A stretch of DNA of 64,000 nt from JARRQJ01 sp037381915 (GTDB taxonomy: Bacteria > Pseudomonadota > Gammaproteobacteria > DRLM01): NCBI GenBank assembly GCA_037381915.1, contig JARRQJ010000002.1, forward strand, positions 1 through 64,000. The letters are read 5' to 3'. Under the pieces are notes generated by a model, which ran no database searches, was not told where the DNA came from, and was given only the letters and a program-made list of their open reading frames with translations. Below, piece after piece: positions 44,291 through 53,522 of the stretch (positions are counted from its first letter, which is position 1; each line of letters opens with the position of its first letter). The position numbers were made by a program, and so were the translations under genes.

Positions 44291-46177
44291 TTATTCCTCG
44301 AGATAGGTATAGCCCGCCAGACCTTCCTCCAATTCGGTCAGATAGGCCTTACGCAGCCCCTGGCTCAAGTCCGTCTCGTCGATCTTGCGACGGTAGGCGG
44401 CGAGCAATTCCTCGGCATCGAAGTGCACATAGCGGAGCAGCTCGTCCACGGTGTCACCGCGTTGCGGCTGCGCCAATCCATAGGACCCGTCGGCGTTCAG
44501 CTCCACATTGACCGCATCGGTATCCCCGAACAGATTATGCATATCGCCGAGAATTTCCTGATAGGCCCCAACCAGAAACACGCCTATCAGATAGGGTTCG
44601 CCACCCTGCGCGCTGTGCAGCGGCAGGCTGGACTCCACGCCTTCACGGTCCACGTAATGGTCAATGCGGCCGTCGGAATCGCAGGTGAGATCATGAATGA
44701 CCGCGCGGCGCTCGGGACGTTCATCCAGGCGATGCAACGGCATGATGGGGAACACCTGATCGATGGCCCAGACGTCAGGCAGAGATTGAAACAGGGAAAA
44801 ATTGCAGAAATACTTATCAGCCAGCTTCTCGTTCAATTCATCGAGTATCTCGCGATGCGAGCGGCTCCCCGGCTTCAGCAAGCTGCGCACCCCGGCGCAA
44901 ATGGCAAAGAACAATTGTTCGGCGCGGGCACGCTGCGCGAGGTTGATGACGCCGTGGGTATACATCGATTGCGCCTCGCCCACCCAATGTTCGGCGTCGT
45001 GATAGACCTCCAGCACCGATCGGGCGCTCAAATTATGCAATGCCTGCCACAGGTCGTGAATGATCAGGGGCTCATCACCGCCGGGTGCCGGCATGTCCTC
45101 GCTGACCGGCGCCCGCTCAACATCGATAACATTGGTAACCAGGACGGCGTGATGGGCGGTCATGGCGCGCCCCGATTCGGTGATCACATCGGGGTGGGAC
45201 AGGCCCAGCTGTTCGCAGATTTCCCACAGGGTATGAATAACGTTATTGGCGTATTCCTGCACGCTGTAGTTCATTGAGCAATAACTGCGTGAACGGGTAC
45301 CTTCGTAATCGATCCCCAGACCGCCGCCCACATCCACGCAGCGAATATTCACACCCAGGCTGTGCAACTCGGCGTAATAACGCGCCGCCTCGCGCACGCC
45401 GCGCTGAATGTCACGCACGTTGGCCACCTGGGAGCCCAGATGAAAATGCATTAGCTGCAGGGACTCCAGCATCCCTGCCCGCCGCAACTCATCCACCGCC
45501 GCAAGCACTTGGGCGGCGGACAAACCGAACTTGGACTTGTCTCCCCCGGTGTTCTGCCATTTGCCGTGACCGATGGATGCAAGACGTACCCTGACCCCCA
45601 ACAGCGGCACAACACCGAGCCTGCGCGCCTCCTCGATCACCGTGGTCAACTCGGAAAGCTTCTCAACCACGATGTACAAACGATGGCCGATGCGCCTGCC
45701 GAGGAGAGCGAGGCGGACGTATTCCCGGTCTTTATAGCCGTTGCACACGATCACGGCGTCGCGCCTGGACAAGGCCAACACCGCCATCAACTCCGGTTTG
45801 CTGCCCGCCTCCAGGCCCACGCGGTCCTCGCCGTGACGGAGAATCTCTTCGACCACGCTCTTCTGCTGGTTGACCTTGATGGGATAAACCGCGGTGTAGC
45901 GGCCACGGTATCCGGCCGCGTTCATCGCCTTCTCAAAGGCCCCGCACAAGACGTCGACGCGGTCGTGCAGGATGTGGGAAAAGCGCAGCAACAGGGGCAA
46001 TGCCAGGCCGGCCGCGCAGGCCTCCTGGCTCAATTTGAACAGGTCGACGCCGGGGTGCGCGGAACCGCGCTGCGGGCGCACGTGGAGATGGCCGTCCGCG
46101 TTGATATCGAAATAGTCCCCCGCCCAATGGGCGACGTTATACACGTCCCTCGCCTGCTGAATATCCCATTTCTGCAT
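44291..46177 (-). CDS. speA: Biosynthetic arginine decarboxylase
   Basis: This 628-residue enzyme makes agmatine from arginine, the first step of the plant/bacterial route to putrescine. The pyridoxal-phosphate lysine is K101 in 'AVYPIKVNQQKSVVEEIL', and 'DVGGGLGIDYEGTRS' and 'LLKPGSRSHREILDELNEKL' are characteristic of the SpeA group of fold-III decarboxylases. Full length. It is divergent from speE (spermidine synthase), so both polyamine genes share the 127-bp region between them. Confidence 0.96.
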   Translation of the reverse strand: MQKWDIQQARDVYNVAHWAGDYFDINADGHLHVRPQRGSAHPGVDLFKLSQEACAAGLALPLLLRFSHILHDRVDVLCGAFEKAMNAAGYRGRYTAVYPIKVNQQKSVVEEILRHGEDRVGLEAGSKPELMAVLALSRRDAVIVCNGYKDREYVRLALLGRRIGHRLYIVVEKLSELTTVIEEARRLGVVPLLGVRVRLASIGHGKWQNTGGDKSKFGLSAAQVLAAVDELRRAGMLESLQLMHFHLGSQVANVRDIQRGVREAARYYAELHSLGVNIRCVDVGGGLGIDYEGTRSRSYCSMNYSVQEYANNVIHTLWEICEQLGLSHPDVITESGRAMTAHHAVLVTNVIDVERAPVSEDMPAPGGDEPLIIHDLWQALHNLSARSVLEVYHDAEHWVGEAQSMYTHGVINLAQRARAEQLFFAICAGVRSLLKPGSRSHREILDELNEKLADKYFCNFSLFQSLPDVWAIDQVFPIMPLHRLDERPERRAVIHDLTCDSDGRIDHYVDREGVESSLPLHSAQGGEPYLIGVFLVGAYQEILGDMHNLFGDTDAVNVELNADGSYGLAQPQRGDTVDELLRYVHFDAEELLAAYRRKIDETDLSQGLRKAYLTELEEGLAGYTYLEE

Positions 46178-46304
46178 GGGCCCTCATCCTGCTGGATAAA
46201 TACAGGCCGATTATAAAAGAAATTTTACCGCCGCGCTTATTGGCTGGCGGGCGCCCATCCTGTATCTTTACGCCCTTTCAAGAGCTACCGAGGAGCCGCG
46301 CACC

Positions 46305-47159
46305 ATGGCCCTGGACGACACCTGGTTCACCGAAATCGATCAAGCCAACGGCTCAGCCTTTTCCATCAAGATCAAGGCCAGGCTTCACGATGAACAAACC
46401 CCTTTCCAGCGGGTGGAGATTTACGACACCGTACATTGGGGCAAGCTCATGGTCATCGACGGTTTCTACATGCTCTCGACCCGGGACAACTTTATCTATC
46501 ACGAGATGATGAGCCACCCGGCGTTGTTCACCCATCCCGACCCCAAAAAGGTATTGATCATCGGCGGCGGCGACTGCGGCACGCTCAGTGAAGTGCTGAA
46601 ACACCGGGAACTCGAACGCGTCTGGCAGGTGGACATCGACGAGGCCGTCACCCGGTTGTCACAACTGCATTTTCCCGAGCTGTGCGCATCCAACGACGAC
46701 CCGCGGGCAAGCCTCCTGTTCGACGACGGCATCAAGTGGGTGCGGGACGCCGAGGCGGACAGCCTCGATATCATCATTGTCGACAGCACCGACCCCATCG
46801 GTCCGGCGGAAGGCCTGTTCAACCAGTCCTTCTACGGGCAGTGCCACCGCGTGCTGCGCAGCGGTGGTCTGTTGGTGCAACAGAGCGAATCGCCGCTCTA
46901 TCACTTGAAGCTCCTCAAGGAAATGCACGGCGCCATGCGCGGCGCCGGATTCAAGGACGCCAGGACCCACTATTTCCCGCAGCCGGTCTATCCGTCGGGG
47001 TGGTGGTCGGCGACCATGGCGTGCAAGGATGCCGACCTCCGGGATTTCCGCGTGACCGCCGCCCGGAATAAGGGCTTCAAGACGCGCTATTACAACGCCG
47101 ATGTTCATCGCGCCGCCCTGGCGCAGCCGGCGTTTTGCGGGGAAGCGGGCCTGGGTTGA
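46305..47159 (+). CDS. speE: Polyamine aminopropyltransferase (spermidine synthase)
   Basis: The 284-residue protein has the SpeE blocks 'LMVIDGFYMLSTRDNFIYHEMM', the decarboxylated-SAM loop 'VLIIGGGDCGTLSEVLKH' (about 85-102) and the catalytic Asp in 'IIVDSTDPIGPAEGLFN'. It transfers an aminopropyl group to putrescine. The ATG sits after GAGGAGC. It is divergent from speA, a functional pair in polyamine synthesis. Some SpeE relatives accept other amines; the exact product is not shown by sequence. Confidence 0.95.
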   Translation: MALDDTWFTEIDQANGSAFSIKIKARLHDEQTPFQRVEIYDTVHWGKLMVIDGFYMLSTRDNFIYHEMMSHPALFTHPDPKKVLIIGGGDCGTLSEVLKHRELERVWQVDIDEAVTRLSQLHFPELCASNDDPRASLLFDDGIKWVRDAEADSLDIIIVDSTDPIGPAEGLFNQSFYGQCHRVLRSGGLLVQQSESPLYHLKLLKEMHGAMRGAGFKDARTHYFPQPVYPSGWWSATMACKDADLRDFRVTAARNKGFKTRYYNADVHRAALAQPAFCGEAGLG

Positions 47160-47234
47160 CACGCTCACAGCCGACCGGACGCCGGGCTGCTGGCTGTGGC
47201 CCATCCAGGCGGGCGGGGAGTATTATTAGACTCT

Positions 47235-47954
47235 ATGCGATACGAACTCTACTATTGGCCTTCCATTCAGGGACGGGGCGAATTCGTGCGCCTGGCGCTG
47301 GAAGAGGCGGGTGCCGACTATGTGGATGTGGCGCGGAAAGGAAGGCGAGGCCTTGACGCCATGCTGCGTCTCATGCGCAATCCCGCGTCCGGGCGGGCAC
47401 CGTTCGCCCCGCCGTTTCTGCGCGCGGGCAAGTTGATGATCGGCCAGACCGCGAACATTCTGCAATACCTGGGCCCGCGCTTGGGCCTCGCCCCCAAGGC
47501 CGAGGCGAGCCGCCTGTGGGCCCATCAGCTGCAGCTCACGGTCGAGGACTTCATCATCGAGATTCACAATACCCATCATCCCATCGCGAGCGGCCTTTAC
47601 TATCACGAGCAAAAACCCGAGGCAAAGCGTCGCACCGAAAATTTCACCGGAGATCGCGCACGCCAGTTTCTGGGCTATTTCGAAGGCCTACGGCAACACA
47701 ATCCGGGCGGCAAGAATTGGATGATCGGCCGCAACCTCAGCTACGTCGACCTGTCGATGTTCCAGCTCATCGCGGGATTACGTTACGCCTTCCCTGAGAT
47801 GATGCGGCGACTCGAACCCGAAACCCCCGGCCTGGTCGCATTGCACGACAAGGTGGCGCGGCGATCCAATGTCGCCGCCTACCTGGCGTCCCAGCGTCGC
47901 CTGCCGTTCAACCAGGACGGCATCTTCCGCCACTATCCGGAGTTGGACCGATAG
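47235..47954 (+). CDS. Glutathione S-transferase family protein
   Basis: The 239-residue protein has an N-terminal thioredoxin-fold domain (MRYELYYWPSIQGRGEFVRLALEEAGADY; 'KLMIGQTANILQYLGPRLGL' closes it) and a helical C-terminal domain with 'NWMIGRNLSYVDLSMFQLI'. The conserved aromatic near the start and the QTANIL (SNAIL-like) motif fit the sigma/alpha-like GST group. Function is probably conjugation or peroxide detoxification; the substrate is unknown. The gene begins 75 bases after speE; ATG 47235 follows GGGGAG. Confidence 0.88.
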   Translation: MRYELYYWPSIQGRGEFVRLALEEAGADYVDVARKGRRGLDAMLRLMRNPASGRAPFAPPFLRAGKLMIGQTANILQYLGPRLGLAPKAEASRLWAHQLQLTVEDFIIEIHNTHHPIASGLYYHEQKPEAKRRTENFTGDRARQFLGYFEGLRQHNPGGKNWMIGRNLSYVDLSMFQLIAGLRYAFPEMMRRLEPETPGLVALHDKVARRSNVAAYLASQRRLPFNQDGIFRHYPELDR

Positions 47955-48035
47955 CTTCCCGCCAAGTGCATATAGAATTGGGCTGGTTGTAAGTTGCGCG
48001 TCCTACGTACCCGCGGCGTTACCTTGCACCGACAT

Positions 48036-48413
48036 TCACGGGCGTGGGCCGCTGTCATTAATGTGTTTGAGCCGATCGGTCAAGGTCTCGTCCAATGAAT
48101 CCAGGGCCGAGCCCATCACCAGACCGGCAAAGCGGTGATACAGCTCCAAGGTGCACGCGACGGGCTCATGCAGATTGTCGCGGTGATGAACCTCGAAATC
48201 CAGCCAGGCCATGACCGACTGATCATCGGCGTTGGCGTCCACACACAGCCACACATGATCGTCCAGTATAATTTCCAGGCCGCGGTGGCCGGGCACCGCC
48301 ACTCGCAAGGGGGAACCAAGTCGCCGCAAGGCCAAACGCACATGGTTGTAGATCGATGCCTCGATGGATTTCGGCATCGTGCGCAGCGCCGTCGGTTTGG
48401 ACTCATCGCGCAT
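48036..48413 (-). CDS. Conserved-looking hypothetical protein near the cbb operon
   Basis: The 125-residue protein starts MRDESKPTALRTMPKSIEAS (ATG 48413; a GTG lies six bases upstream). It is soluble, with a central beta-rich part 'HVWLCVDANADDQSVMAWLDFEVHHRDNLHEP' and a C-terminal helix. No family is recognised, and no signal peptide or membrane segment is present. Composition and codon use look like a real gene. It lies about 115 bases downstream of cbbX on the same strand, so association with the RuBisCO operon is possible but unproven. Confidence 0.65.
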   Translation of the reverse strand: MRDESKPTALRTMPKSIEASIYNHVRLALRRLGSPLRVAVPGHRGLEIILDDHVWLCVDANADDQSVMAWLDFEVHHRDNLHEPVACTLELYHRFAGLVMGSALDSLDETLTDRLKHINDSGPRP

Positions 48414-48528
48414 ACTCACCTACCCGGCTGAATATTCATTTCCTCAGTTTAGGCTGCATACCGGCGTTCGTCCCGGCGGCGACAAACCGCAGCCACGGCT
48501 GCCCAACGCCGGATACACATCGCATCCC

Positions 48529-49470
48529 TCAATCCTCCACGTCCTCCGCATCCCTTCGGCCTTCGCTAAACACGCGGCTGGCCAACACATCGTCCGCTTC
48601 GATAGTGATGAGATCGGTCTTGCTGAGCTTTTTCTTGGGGGCGGCGAACAGGCGGTTCGCCTGACGCAGACGGGCGCGGTCCAGGGCGTTGCGCACCGAG
48701 CGGGCATTGGAAAAATGCGGCAGCTTCATACGCAGCTTCAAATAATCGGAAAAGGCCTTCTCGCCTTCCACACTGAAGCGGTAGTTCTGTTGTGCCAGCA
48801 TGAGCTTGGCAATAGCCAGCAACTCCTGCGGCGAATAATCGGGGAAATCGATATGATGGGCGATACGCGAGCGCATACCGGGATTGCTCTGGAAGAACTT
48901 CTCCATCTTGTCTTTGTAGCCCGCGAGAACCACCACCAGATCATCACGGTTGTTCTCCATGACCTGCAACAGGATTTCGATCGACTCCTGGCCGTAGTCG
49001 CGCTCGTTCTCCGGCTTATAGAGATAATAGGCCTCGTCGATGAACAACACCCCGCCCATGGCCTTCTTGATGACTTCCTTGGTCTTAGGGGCGGTGTGAC
49101 CAATGTACTGGCCGACCAGGTCGTCGCGGGTCACCGTCACCAGATGCCCCTCGCGTACGTAGCCGAGGCGCTTGAGAATCTCGCCCATGCGCATGGCCAC
49201 CGTGGTCTTGCCGGTACCGGGGTTGCCGGTAAAGCACATATGCAGGGTGGGTGTCTCCGAACTCAGCTCGAACTTCTTGCGCAGGCGGTCGACCAACAGC
49301 AGGGCGGCGACCTCGCGGATGCGGGTCTTGACCGGCTTGAGACCGATCAGCTCGTTATCCAGCTTATCCAGCACCTCCTGGATATTGGAGGCCTTGAACT
49401 CGGCCTCCAGATCCACCTGGGCGTCGTCCGCCAGAACATGAGATTCGGTCGTTTGTGTGCTCTCGCTCAT
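48529..49470 (-). CDS. cbbX: Red-type RuBisCO activase CbbX (AAA+)
   Basis: This 313-residue AAA+ ATPase has Walker A 'CFTGNPGTGKTTVAMRMG' at about 79-96, the substrate-pore segment 'GQYIGHTAPKTKEVI', Walker B 'GVLFIDEAYYL' and sensor/arginine-finger region 'NPGMRSRIAHHIDFPDYS'. CbbX hexamers pull on the RuBisCO large-subunit C-terminus to release inhibitory sugar phosphates from red-type enzymes. It directly follows cbbLS, with a strong hairpin between cbbS and cbbX. ATG 49470 gives the N-terminus expected for the family; an upstream frame extension lacks a ribosome-binding site. Confidence 0.96.
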   Translation of the reverse strand: MSESTQTTESHVLADDAQVDLEAEFKASNIQEVLDKLDNELIGLKPVKTRIREVAALLLVDRLRKKFELSSETPTLHMCFTGNPGTGKTTVAMRMGEILKRLGYVREGHLVTVTRDDLVGQYIGHTAPKTKEVIKKAMGGVLFIDEAYYLYKPENERDYGQESIEILLQVMENNRDDLVVVLAGYKDKMEKFFQSNPGMRSRIAHHIDFPDYSPQELLAIAKLMLAQQNYRFSVEGEKAFSDYLKLRMKLPHFSNARSVRNALDRARLRQANRLFAAPKKKLSKTDLITIEADDVLASRVFSEGRRDAEDVED

Positions 49471-49503
49471 ACTGCCTATTCCCGTTATCACTTAAGTATA
49501 GAA

Positions 49504-49529
49504 AGCGGCGGGCTGCAGGGCCCGCCGCT
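49504..49529 (-). terminator. Hairpin/attenuator between cbbS and cbbX
   Basis: AGCGGCGGGC and GCCCGCCGCT form a perfect ten-base-pair stem with a six-base loop seven bases after the cbbS stop; on the minus strand it is followed by TTTCTATACTT. It could be a partial terminator or a 3'-end stabiliser that keeps cbbX expression below that of cbbLS. Confidence 0.7.
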
Positions 49530-49536
49530 CCCATCC

Positions 49537-49974
49537 TCAATACCGCTCGCCTTCTCCTTTGTTGTCGGTGGCGTAACTGTGCACCGTGTAGCGGATATGG
49601 CGACCATCAGCCTCCTGACGAATCAGCCCGAAGCCCGGCTCGTTCTTCGGCCGATTGACGATGTACGACATGGTCGGCGATTCCACTCCCCGGGTGCTGT
49701 TGAAGGCCGTCACCCGGATATAGTGGTTGGGAAAGGTCTTGCGACAGTTGTTGACCTCCATCAGGATCCCGGCGGGATCCTTGAGATCGAACATGGGCAT
49801 GCCGAACATCTCCCAATAGGTATTGCGGGGATGCGGGTCGTCGGTGTACTCCACGTTCACTGCCCAACCGTTTTGCAGCGCGTACTTGATCTGCGCGGTG
49901 ATCTGCTCGTCGGTGAGATCCGGCAGGAACGAGAACTGACCCTGCGTGATGCGATTGCCGTGATTGGTCATCAT
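49537..49974 (-). CDS. cbbS: RuBisCO small subunit, form IC/ID type
   Basis: The 145-residue protein begins MMTNHGNRITQGQFSFLPDL and has 'YALQNGWAVNVEYTDDPHPRN', 'YWEMFGMPMFDL' and the long C-terminal beta-hairpin extension 'IRYTVHSYATDNKGEGERY' that is specific to red-type small subunits, where it fills the central channel. It assembles with CbbL as L8S8. It follows cbbL by 19 bases in one operon; GGAG lies eight bases before the first ATG. Confidence 0.96.
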   Translation of the reverse strand: MMTNHGNRITQGQFSFLPDLTDEQITAQIKYALQNGWAVNVEYTDDPHPRNTYWEMFGMPMFDLKDPAGILMEVNNCRKTFPNHYIRVTAFNSTRGVESPTMSYIVNRPKNEPGFGLIRQEADGRHIRYTVHSYATDNKGEGERY

Positions 49975-49993
49975 AATGGCTTCTCCTTATGCG

Positions 49994-51472
49994 TTACACG
50001 CTTGCGGTGCTGGTGGGCACGAAGTCCGCAGTGTCGGTGGACTCGTAGTTGAAGGTGATGTCCTTCCAGGTATCCAGGGCGGCCTTGAGCGGCGAACACC
50101 ACTTGGCGGCATCGTTGAGGATCTGCGGACCTTCATTCCAGATGTCGCGGCCCTCGTTGCGCGCCATGACCATGGCCTCCAGGGCCACGCGGTTGGCGGT
50201 GGCGCCGGCCTGGATGCCCATGGGATGGCCGATGGTTCCGCCGCCGAACTGCAACACCACGTCTTCGCCCAGATAGGTGAGCAACTGGTGCATCTGCCCG
50301 GCATGGATGCCGCCCGACGCCACCGGCATGACCTTGTTCAAGGAAGCCCAGTCCTGTTCGAAGAACAAGCCGTTCTCCAGACTCTGCGGTGTATGGGTCT
50401 CGCGCAGGGTGTCGTAGAAACCCTTGATCATCAGCGGATCGCCCTCGAGTTTACCCACCACCGTACCGGCGTGGATGTGGTCCACGCCCGCCATGCGCAT
50501 CCACTTGCAGATCACCCGGAAGTTCATGCCGTGATTCTTCTGCCGCGAATAGGTGGAGTTACCGGCACGGTGCAAGTGCAGGATCATGTCGTTCTTGCGC
50601 GCCCACTTCGCCATGGACTGGATGGCGGTGTAGCCGATCACCAGGTCGATCATGATAATCACCGAGCCCAGGGACTTGGCGAATTCGGCGCGCTCGTACA
50701 TCTCTTCCATGGTGCCGGCGGTGACGTTGAGATAGTGACCCTTGACCTCGCCGGTGGCGGCGGAGGCCTTGTTCACCGCCTCCATGCAGTACAGGAAGCG
50801 ATCACGCCAGTGCATGAAGGGCTGAGAGTTGATGTTCTCGTCGTCCTTCACGAAGTCGAGGCCGCCCTTCAGCGCTTCGTACACCACGCGCCCGTAGTTG
50901 CGGCCCGACAGGCCCAGCTTGGGCTTGGTGGTTGCACCCAGCAGCGGGCGGCCGAACTTGTCGAGGCGCTCGCGCTCTACCACGATGCCGGTAGCGGGAC
51001 CCTGGAAGGTCTTGAGGTAGGCGACGGGAACGCGCATATCCTCCAGGCGCAGCGCCTTCACCGCCTTGAAGCCGAACACGTTACCGATGATGGACGCGGT
51101 CAGGTTGGCGATGGAGCCCGGCTCGAACAAGTCGAGATCATAGGCGATATAGGCGAAATACTGGGCCTCGGACTTGGTACCCTCGCCGGTGTTGGGGACC
51201 GGATCAACGCGGAAGGCCTTGGCGCGATAGAGTTCGCAGGCGGTCAACCGGTCGGTCCACACCACGGTCCAGGTAGCGGTGGACGATTCGCCGGCCACGG
51301 CCGCCGCCGCCTCTTCCGGATCGACACCGGGCTGCGGTGTGATGCGGAACAATGCGATGACGTCGGTATCCTTAGGCTGATAATCCGGCTCCCAGTACCC
51401 CATTTTCTTATAGGGAATGACGCCGGATTGATAGCGCTCCTTCCCTTCCTGCATGGTTTCAGACTTTGCCAT
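49994..51472 (-). CDS. cbbL: RuBisCO large subunit, form IC (red type)
   Basis: This 492-residue enzyme carboxylates ribulose 1,5-bisphosphate. Catalytic residues are visible: K183 in 'GATTKPKLGLSGRNYGR' and the carbamylated K209 in 'GLDFVKDDENINSQPF'; 'GGGTIGHPMGIQAGATANRVA' is the phosphate-binding loop. The N-terminal extension and the C-terminal tail are of the red-type group found in proteobacteria and red algae, consistent with the CbbX activase and the small-subunit hairpin. GAGGAG precedes the ATG. cbbR is divergent upstream. Confidence 0.98.
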   Translation of the reverse strand: MAKSETMQEGKERYQSGVIPYKKMGYWEPDYQPKDTDVIALFRITPQPGVDPEEAAAAVAGESSTATWTVVWTDRLTACELYRAKAFRVDPVPNTGEGTKSEAQYFAYIAYDLDLFEPGSIANLTASIIGNVFGFKAVKALRLEDMRVPVAYLKTFQGPATGIVVERERLDKFGRPLLGATTKPKLGLSGRNYGRVVYEALKGGLDFVKDDENINSQPFMHWRDRFLYCMEAVNKASAATGEVKGHYLNVTAGTMEEMYERAEFAKSLGSVIIMIDLVIGYTAIQSMAKWARKNDMILHLHRAGNSTYSRQKNHGMNFRVICKWMRMAGVDHIHAGTVVGKLEGDPLMIKGFYDTLRETHTPQSLENGLFFEQDWASLNKVMPVASGGIHAGQMHQLLTYLGEDVVLQFGGGTIGHPMGIQAGATANRVALEAMVMARNEGRDIWNEGPQILNDAAKWCSPLKAALDTWKDITFNYESTDTADFVPTSTASV

Positions 51473-51632
51473 AACACTAGTCTCCTCAAATAGTTAATGC
51501 GGTTAGCTGCGTAGCCGACCCTGCCCCCTGCTAGATGACGCCGCCCTTTGGGCGCACCCGGCAATGTCACTACGAGGCCTTTATCCTGCCTGGTAATAAC
51601 CACCCAAAACAGTCAATTTTTTCGATAATCAT

Positions 51633-51650
51633 GATAGACTTTTATCTATC
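51633..51650. promoter_or_regulatory. Candidate CbbR (LysR-type) operator
   Basis: GATAGA-CTTTTA-TCTATC is a perfect inverted repeat containing a T-N11-A core, the signature of LysR-type boxes. It lies just upstream of cbbR and about 160 bases from the cbbL start, where CbbR proteins usually bind. A second palindrome, ATCATGAT (51628-51635), overlaps its edge. Confidence 0.6.
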
Positions 51651-51672
51651 TCATCAGCCGGAATACCCGCTT

Positions 51673-52680
51673 ATGCGCCATACCACTTTGCGCCAGCTCG
51701 AGGTCTTCGAGGCCATCGCCCGCCTGGGCAGTTTCACGCGCGCCGCCGAGGAACTGCATCTCACTCAGCCCACGGTGTCCATGCAGATCAAGAAGCTCAG
51801 CGACGCCGTCGGCATGGCCTTGTTCGAACAGGTGGGGAAAAGGATGTATCTCACCGATGCGGGGCGCGCGCTGCACGAGTTCTCGCGCGAGATCTTCGAT
51901 CACTTCAGCCACTTCGAGATGCTGCTGGCTGACTTGAAGGGTTTGAAACAGGGGCGCTTGCGACTGGCGGTAATCACCACTGCCAAGTACTTCATACCGC
52001 GCATGCTTGGCGCCTTCTGCCGCCAATATCCGGGAATAGACGTGACCATGAAGGTCTCCAACCGGGAACGCATACTCGCGCGCTTGAACAACAATGAAGA
52101 CGATCTTTACATCCTCGGCCAGCCTCCGGAAGAAGTCGACGTCGTCGCCGAGCCGTTTCTAACCAATCCCCTGGTGGTGCTCGCCCCCACCGACCATCCC
52201 CTGGTCCGGGCCAGGCGCATACCGCTGCGGCGCCTGGCCGAGGAACCGTTCTTGTTGCGCGAGCCCGGTTCCGGCACGCGCATCGCCACGGAACAACTGT
52301 TCGCGCGGCATGACTTGAAGCTTCGCGTGCGCATGGAACTGGGGAGCAACGAAGCCATCAAGCAAGCCGTGGTAGGCGGTTTGGGGATATCGGTATTGTC
52401 ACGCCACACCCTCCCTCCGGATGTCACGACGGATCAGATCGCCTTATTGGATGTGCAAGGCTTTCCGATCGAACGCCACTGGTGCGCCGTCTATCCCAAG
52501 GGCAAGCAGCTCTCTGTGGTGGCGAATACCTTTCTCGATTACCTCAAACAGGCGCACCGGCACACCGATGTCCTGCCCTATCCCGGCATAGACACGCAAC
52601 GGGACTCTGGTAAACACCCGGCGGCCGACAAAGCGGCCGCGGCACCGGCCAAATCCCGCCGGCCCCGCGTGACGCAGTGA
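51673..52680 (+). CDS. cbbR: LysR-type transcriptional regulator CbbR
   Basis: The 335-residue regulator has the N-terminal winged helix-turn-helix 'LRQLEVFEAIARLGSFTRAA' followed by 'ELHLTQPTVSMQIKKL' and a two-lobed substrate-binding domain. It is divergent from cbbL, the classical position for CbbR, which activates Calvin-cycle operons in response to metabolites such as RuBP. ATG 51673 fits the family N-terminus; an in-frame upstream extension is noncoding. The C-terminal 25 residues are basic and Pro/Ala-rich, an unusual tail. Confidence 0.93.
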   Translation: MRHTTLRQLEVFEAIARLGSFTRAAEELHLTQPTVSMQIKKLSDAVGMALFEQVGKRMYLTDAGRALHEFSREIFDHFSHFEMLLADLKGLKQGRLRLAVITTAKYFIPRMLGAFCRQYPGIDVTMKVSNRERILARLNNNEDDLYILGQPPEEVDVVAEPFLTNPLVVLAPTDHPLVRARRIPLRRLAEEPFLLREPGSGTRIATEQLFARHDLKLRVRMELGSNEAIKQAVVGGLGISVLSRHTLPPDVTTDQIALLDVQGFPIERHWCAVYPKGKQLSVVANTFLDYLKQAHRHTDVLPYPGIDTQRDSGKHPAADKAAAAPAKSRRPRVTQ

Positions 52681-52721
52681 TCGGCCAGTGACGCGAATCA
52701 GCACACGCCGATGCTTGCAGG

Positions 52722-53522
52722 CTAACGGCGTTCCTGCAGACGGTCCAGACGCAGGCGTTGCCGTTCGTCGAAGAGACGACGCGACCCCGACCACACCGCC
52801 ATCAGCGTACCGAAACCGGTGCAGGCGGCGATCAGAAACATGATGAGGATTTGATATTTCACCGCCTCCAGCGGCGGCGAACCCGCGAGGATCTGACCGG
52901 TCATCATGCCCGGCAAACTCACCACGCCGGCGGCGGCCATGGCATTGATGATGGGCGTCAAGCCGGCACGCATCCCCTCCATGCGCGTGGCGGCGATCGC
53001 CTCGCTCCACGTAAACCCCAGCAGCAATTGCGCCTCAATGGCGCGGTGCTGCTGCCAGGCCCCCTGGGTCAATCGATCCAGGCCTAAAGCGATGCCGCTC
53101 ATGGTATTGCCCAGCACCATGCCCAGCAAGGGAATGGCATATTGCGGCGTATACCACGGTTTGGCCCCTATCATCACCGTCAAGGCCAGCAGGGTCACCG
53201 CGAAGGATGACACGAACATGGAGAGCGTCCCCAGGCCGTATCCCCACAGCCCGCTGAAGCGCCGTTGCTGGCGGGCCATGGCCTCGCGTCCCGCCACCAG
53301 CAGCATCACGGTCGCCATGGCCAACATCCAGGCAAGATGTACATTGGCGAACAACACCTTCAGCACCAGACCGATCAGGATCAGCTGCACTGCCGTGCGC
53401 AAGGCCGCCACCAGCAACTGGCTGGTCACTCCCAGCCGCAGCCGAAAGCTCAGGCCCGCCAGGATCAACACCAGTACGGCTGCCAGGCTCAAATCCCAGG
53501 TGTCGAGTCTAATGATCGTCAT
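52722..53522 (-). CDS. ABC transporter permease, FetB (UPF0014) family
   Basis: This 266-residue membrane protein has about seven transmembrane segments and the UPF0014 hallmarks 'ALRTAVQLILIGLVLKVLF', 'PLLGMVLGNTMSGIALGLDRL', 'EGMRAGLTPIINAMAAAGVVSLPGMMTGQIL' and 'VKYQILIMFLIAA'. In E. coli FetAB exports iron; the substrate here is assumed from the family. Its ATG overlaps the ATPase stop by four bases (ATGA), indicating a two-gene operon with the upstream gene. Start 53522 chosen for that overlap. Confidence 0.9.
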   Translation of the reverse strand: MTIIRLDTWDLSLAAVLVLILAGLSFRLRLGVTSQLLVAALRTAVQLILIGLVLKVLFANVHLAWMLAMATVMLLVAGREAMARQQRRFSGLWGYGLGTLSMFVSSFAVTLLALTVMIGAKPWYTPQYAIPLLGMVLGNTMSGIALGLDRLTQGAWQQHRAIEAQLLLGFTWSEAIAATRMEGMRAGLTPIINAMAAAGVVSLPGMMTGQILAGSPPLEAVKYQILIMFLIAACTGFGTLMAVWSGSRRLFDERQRLRLDRLQERR

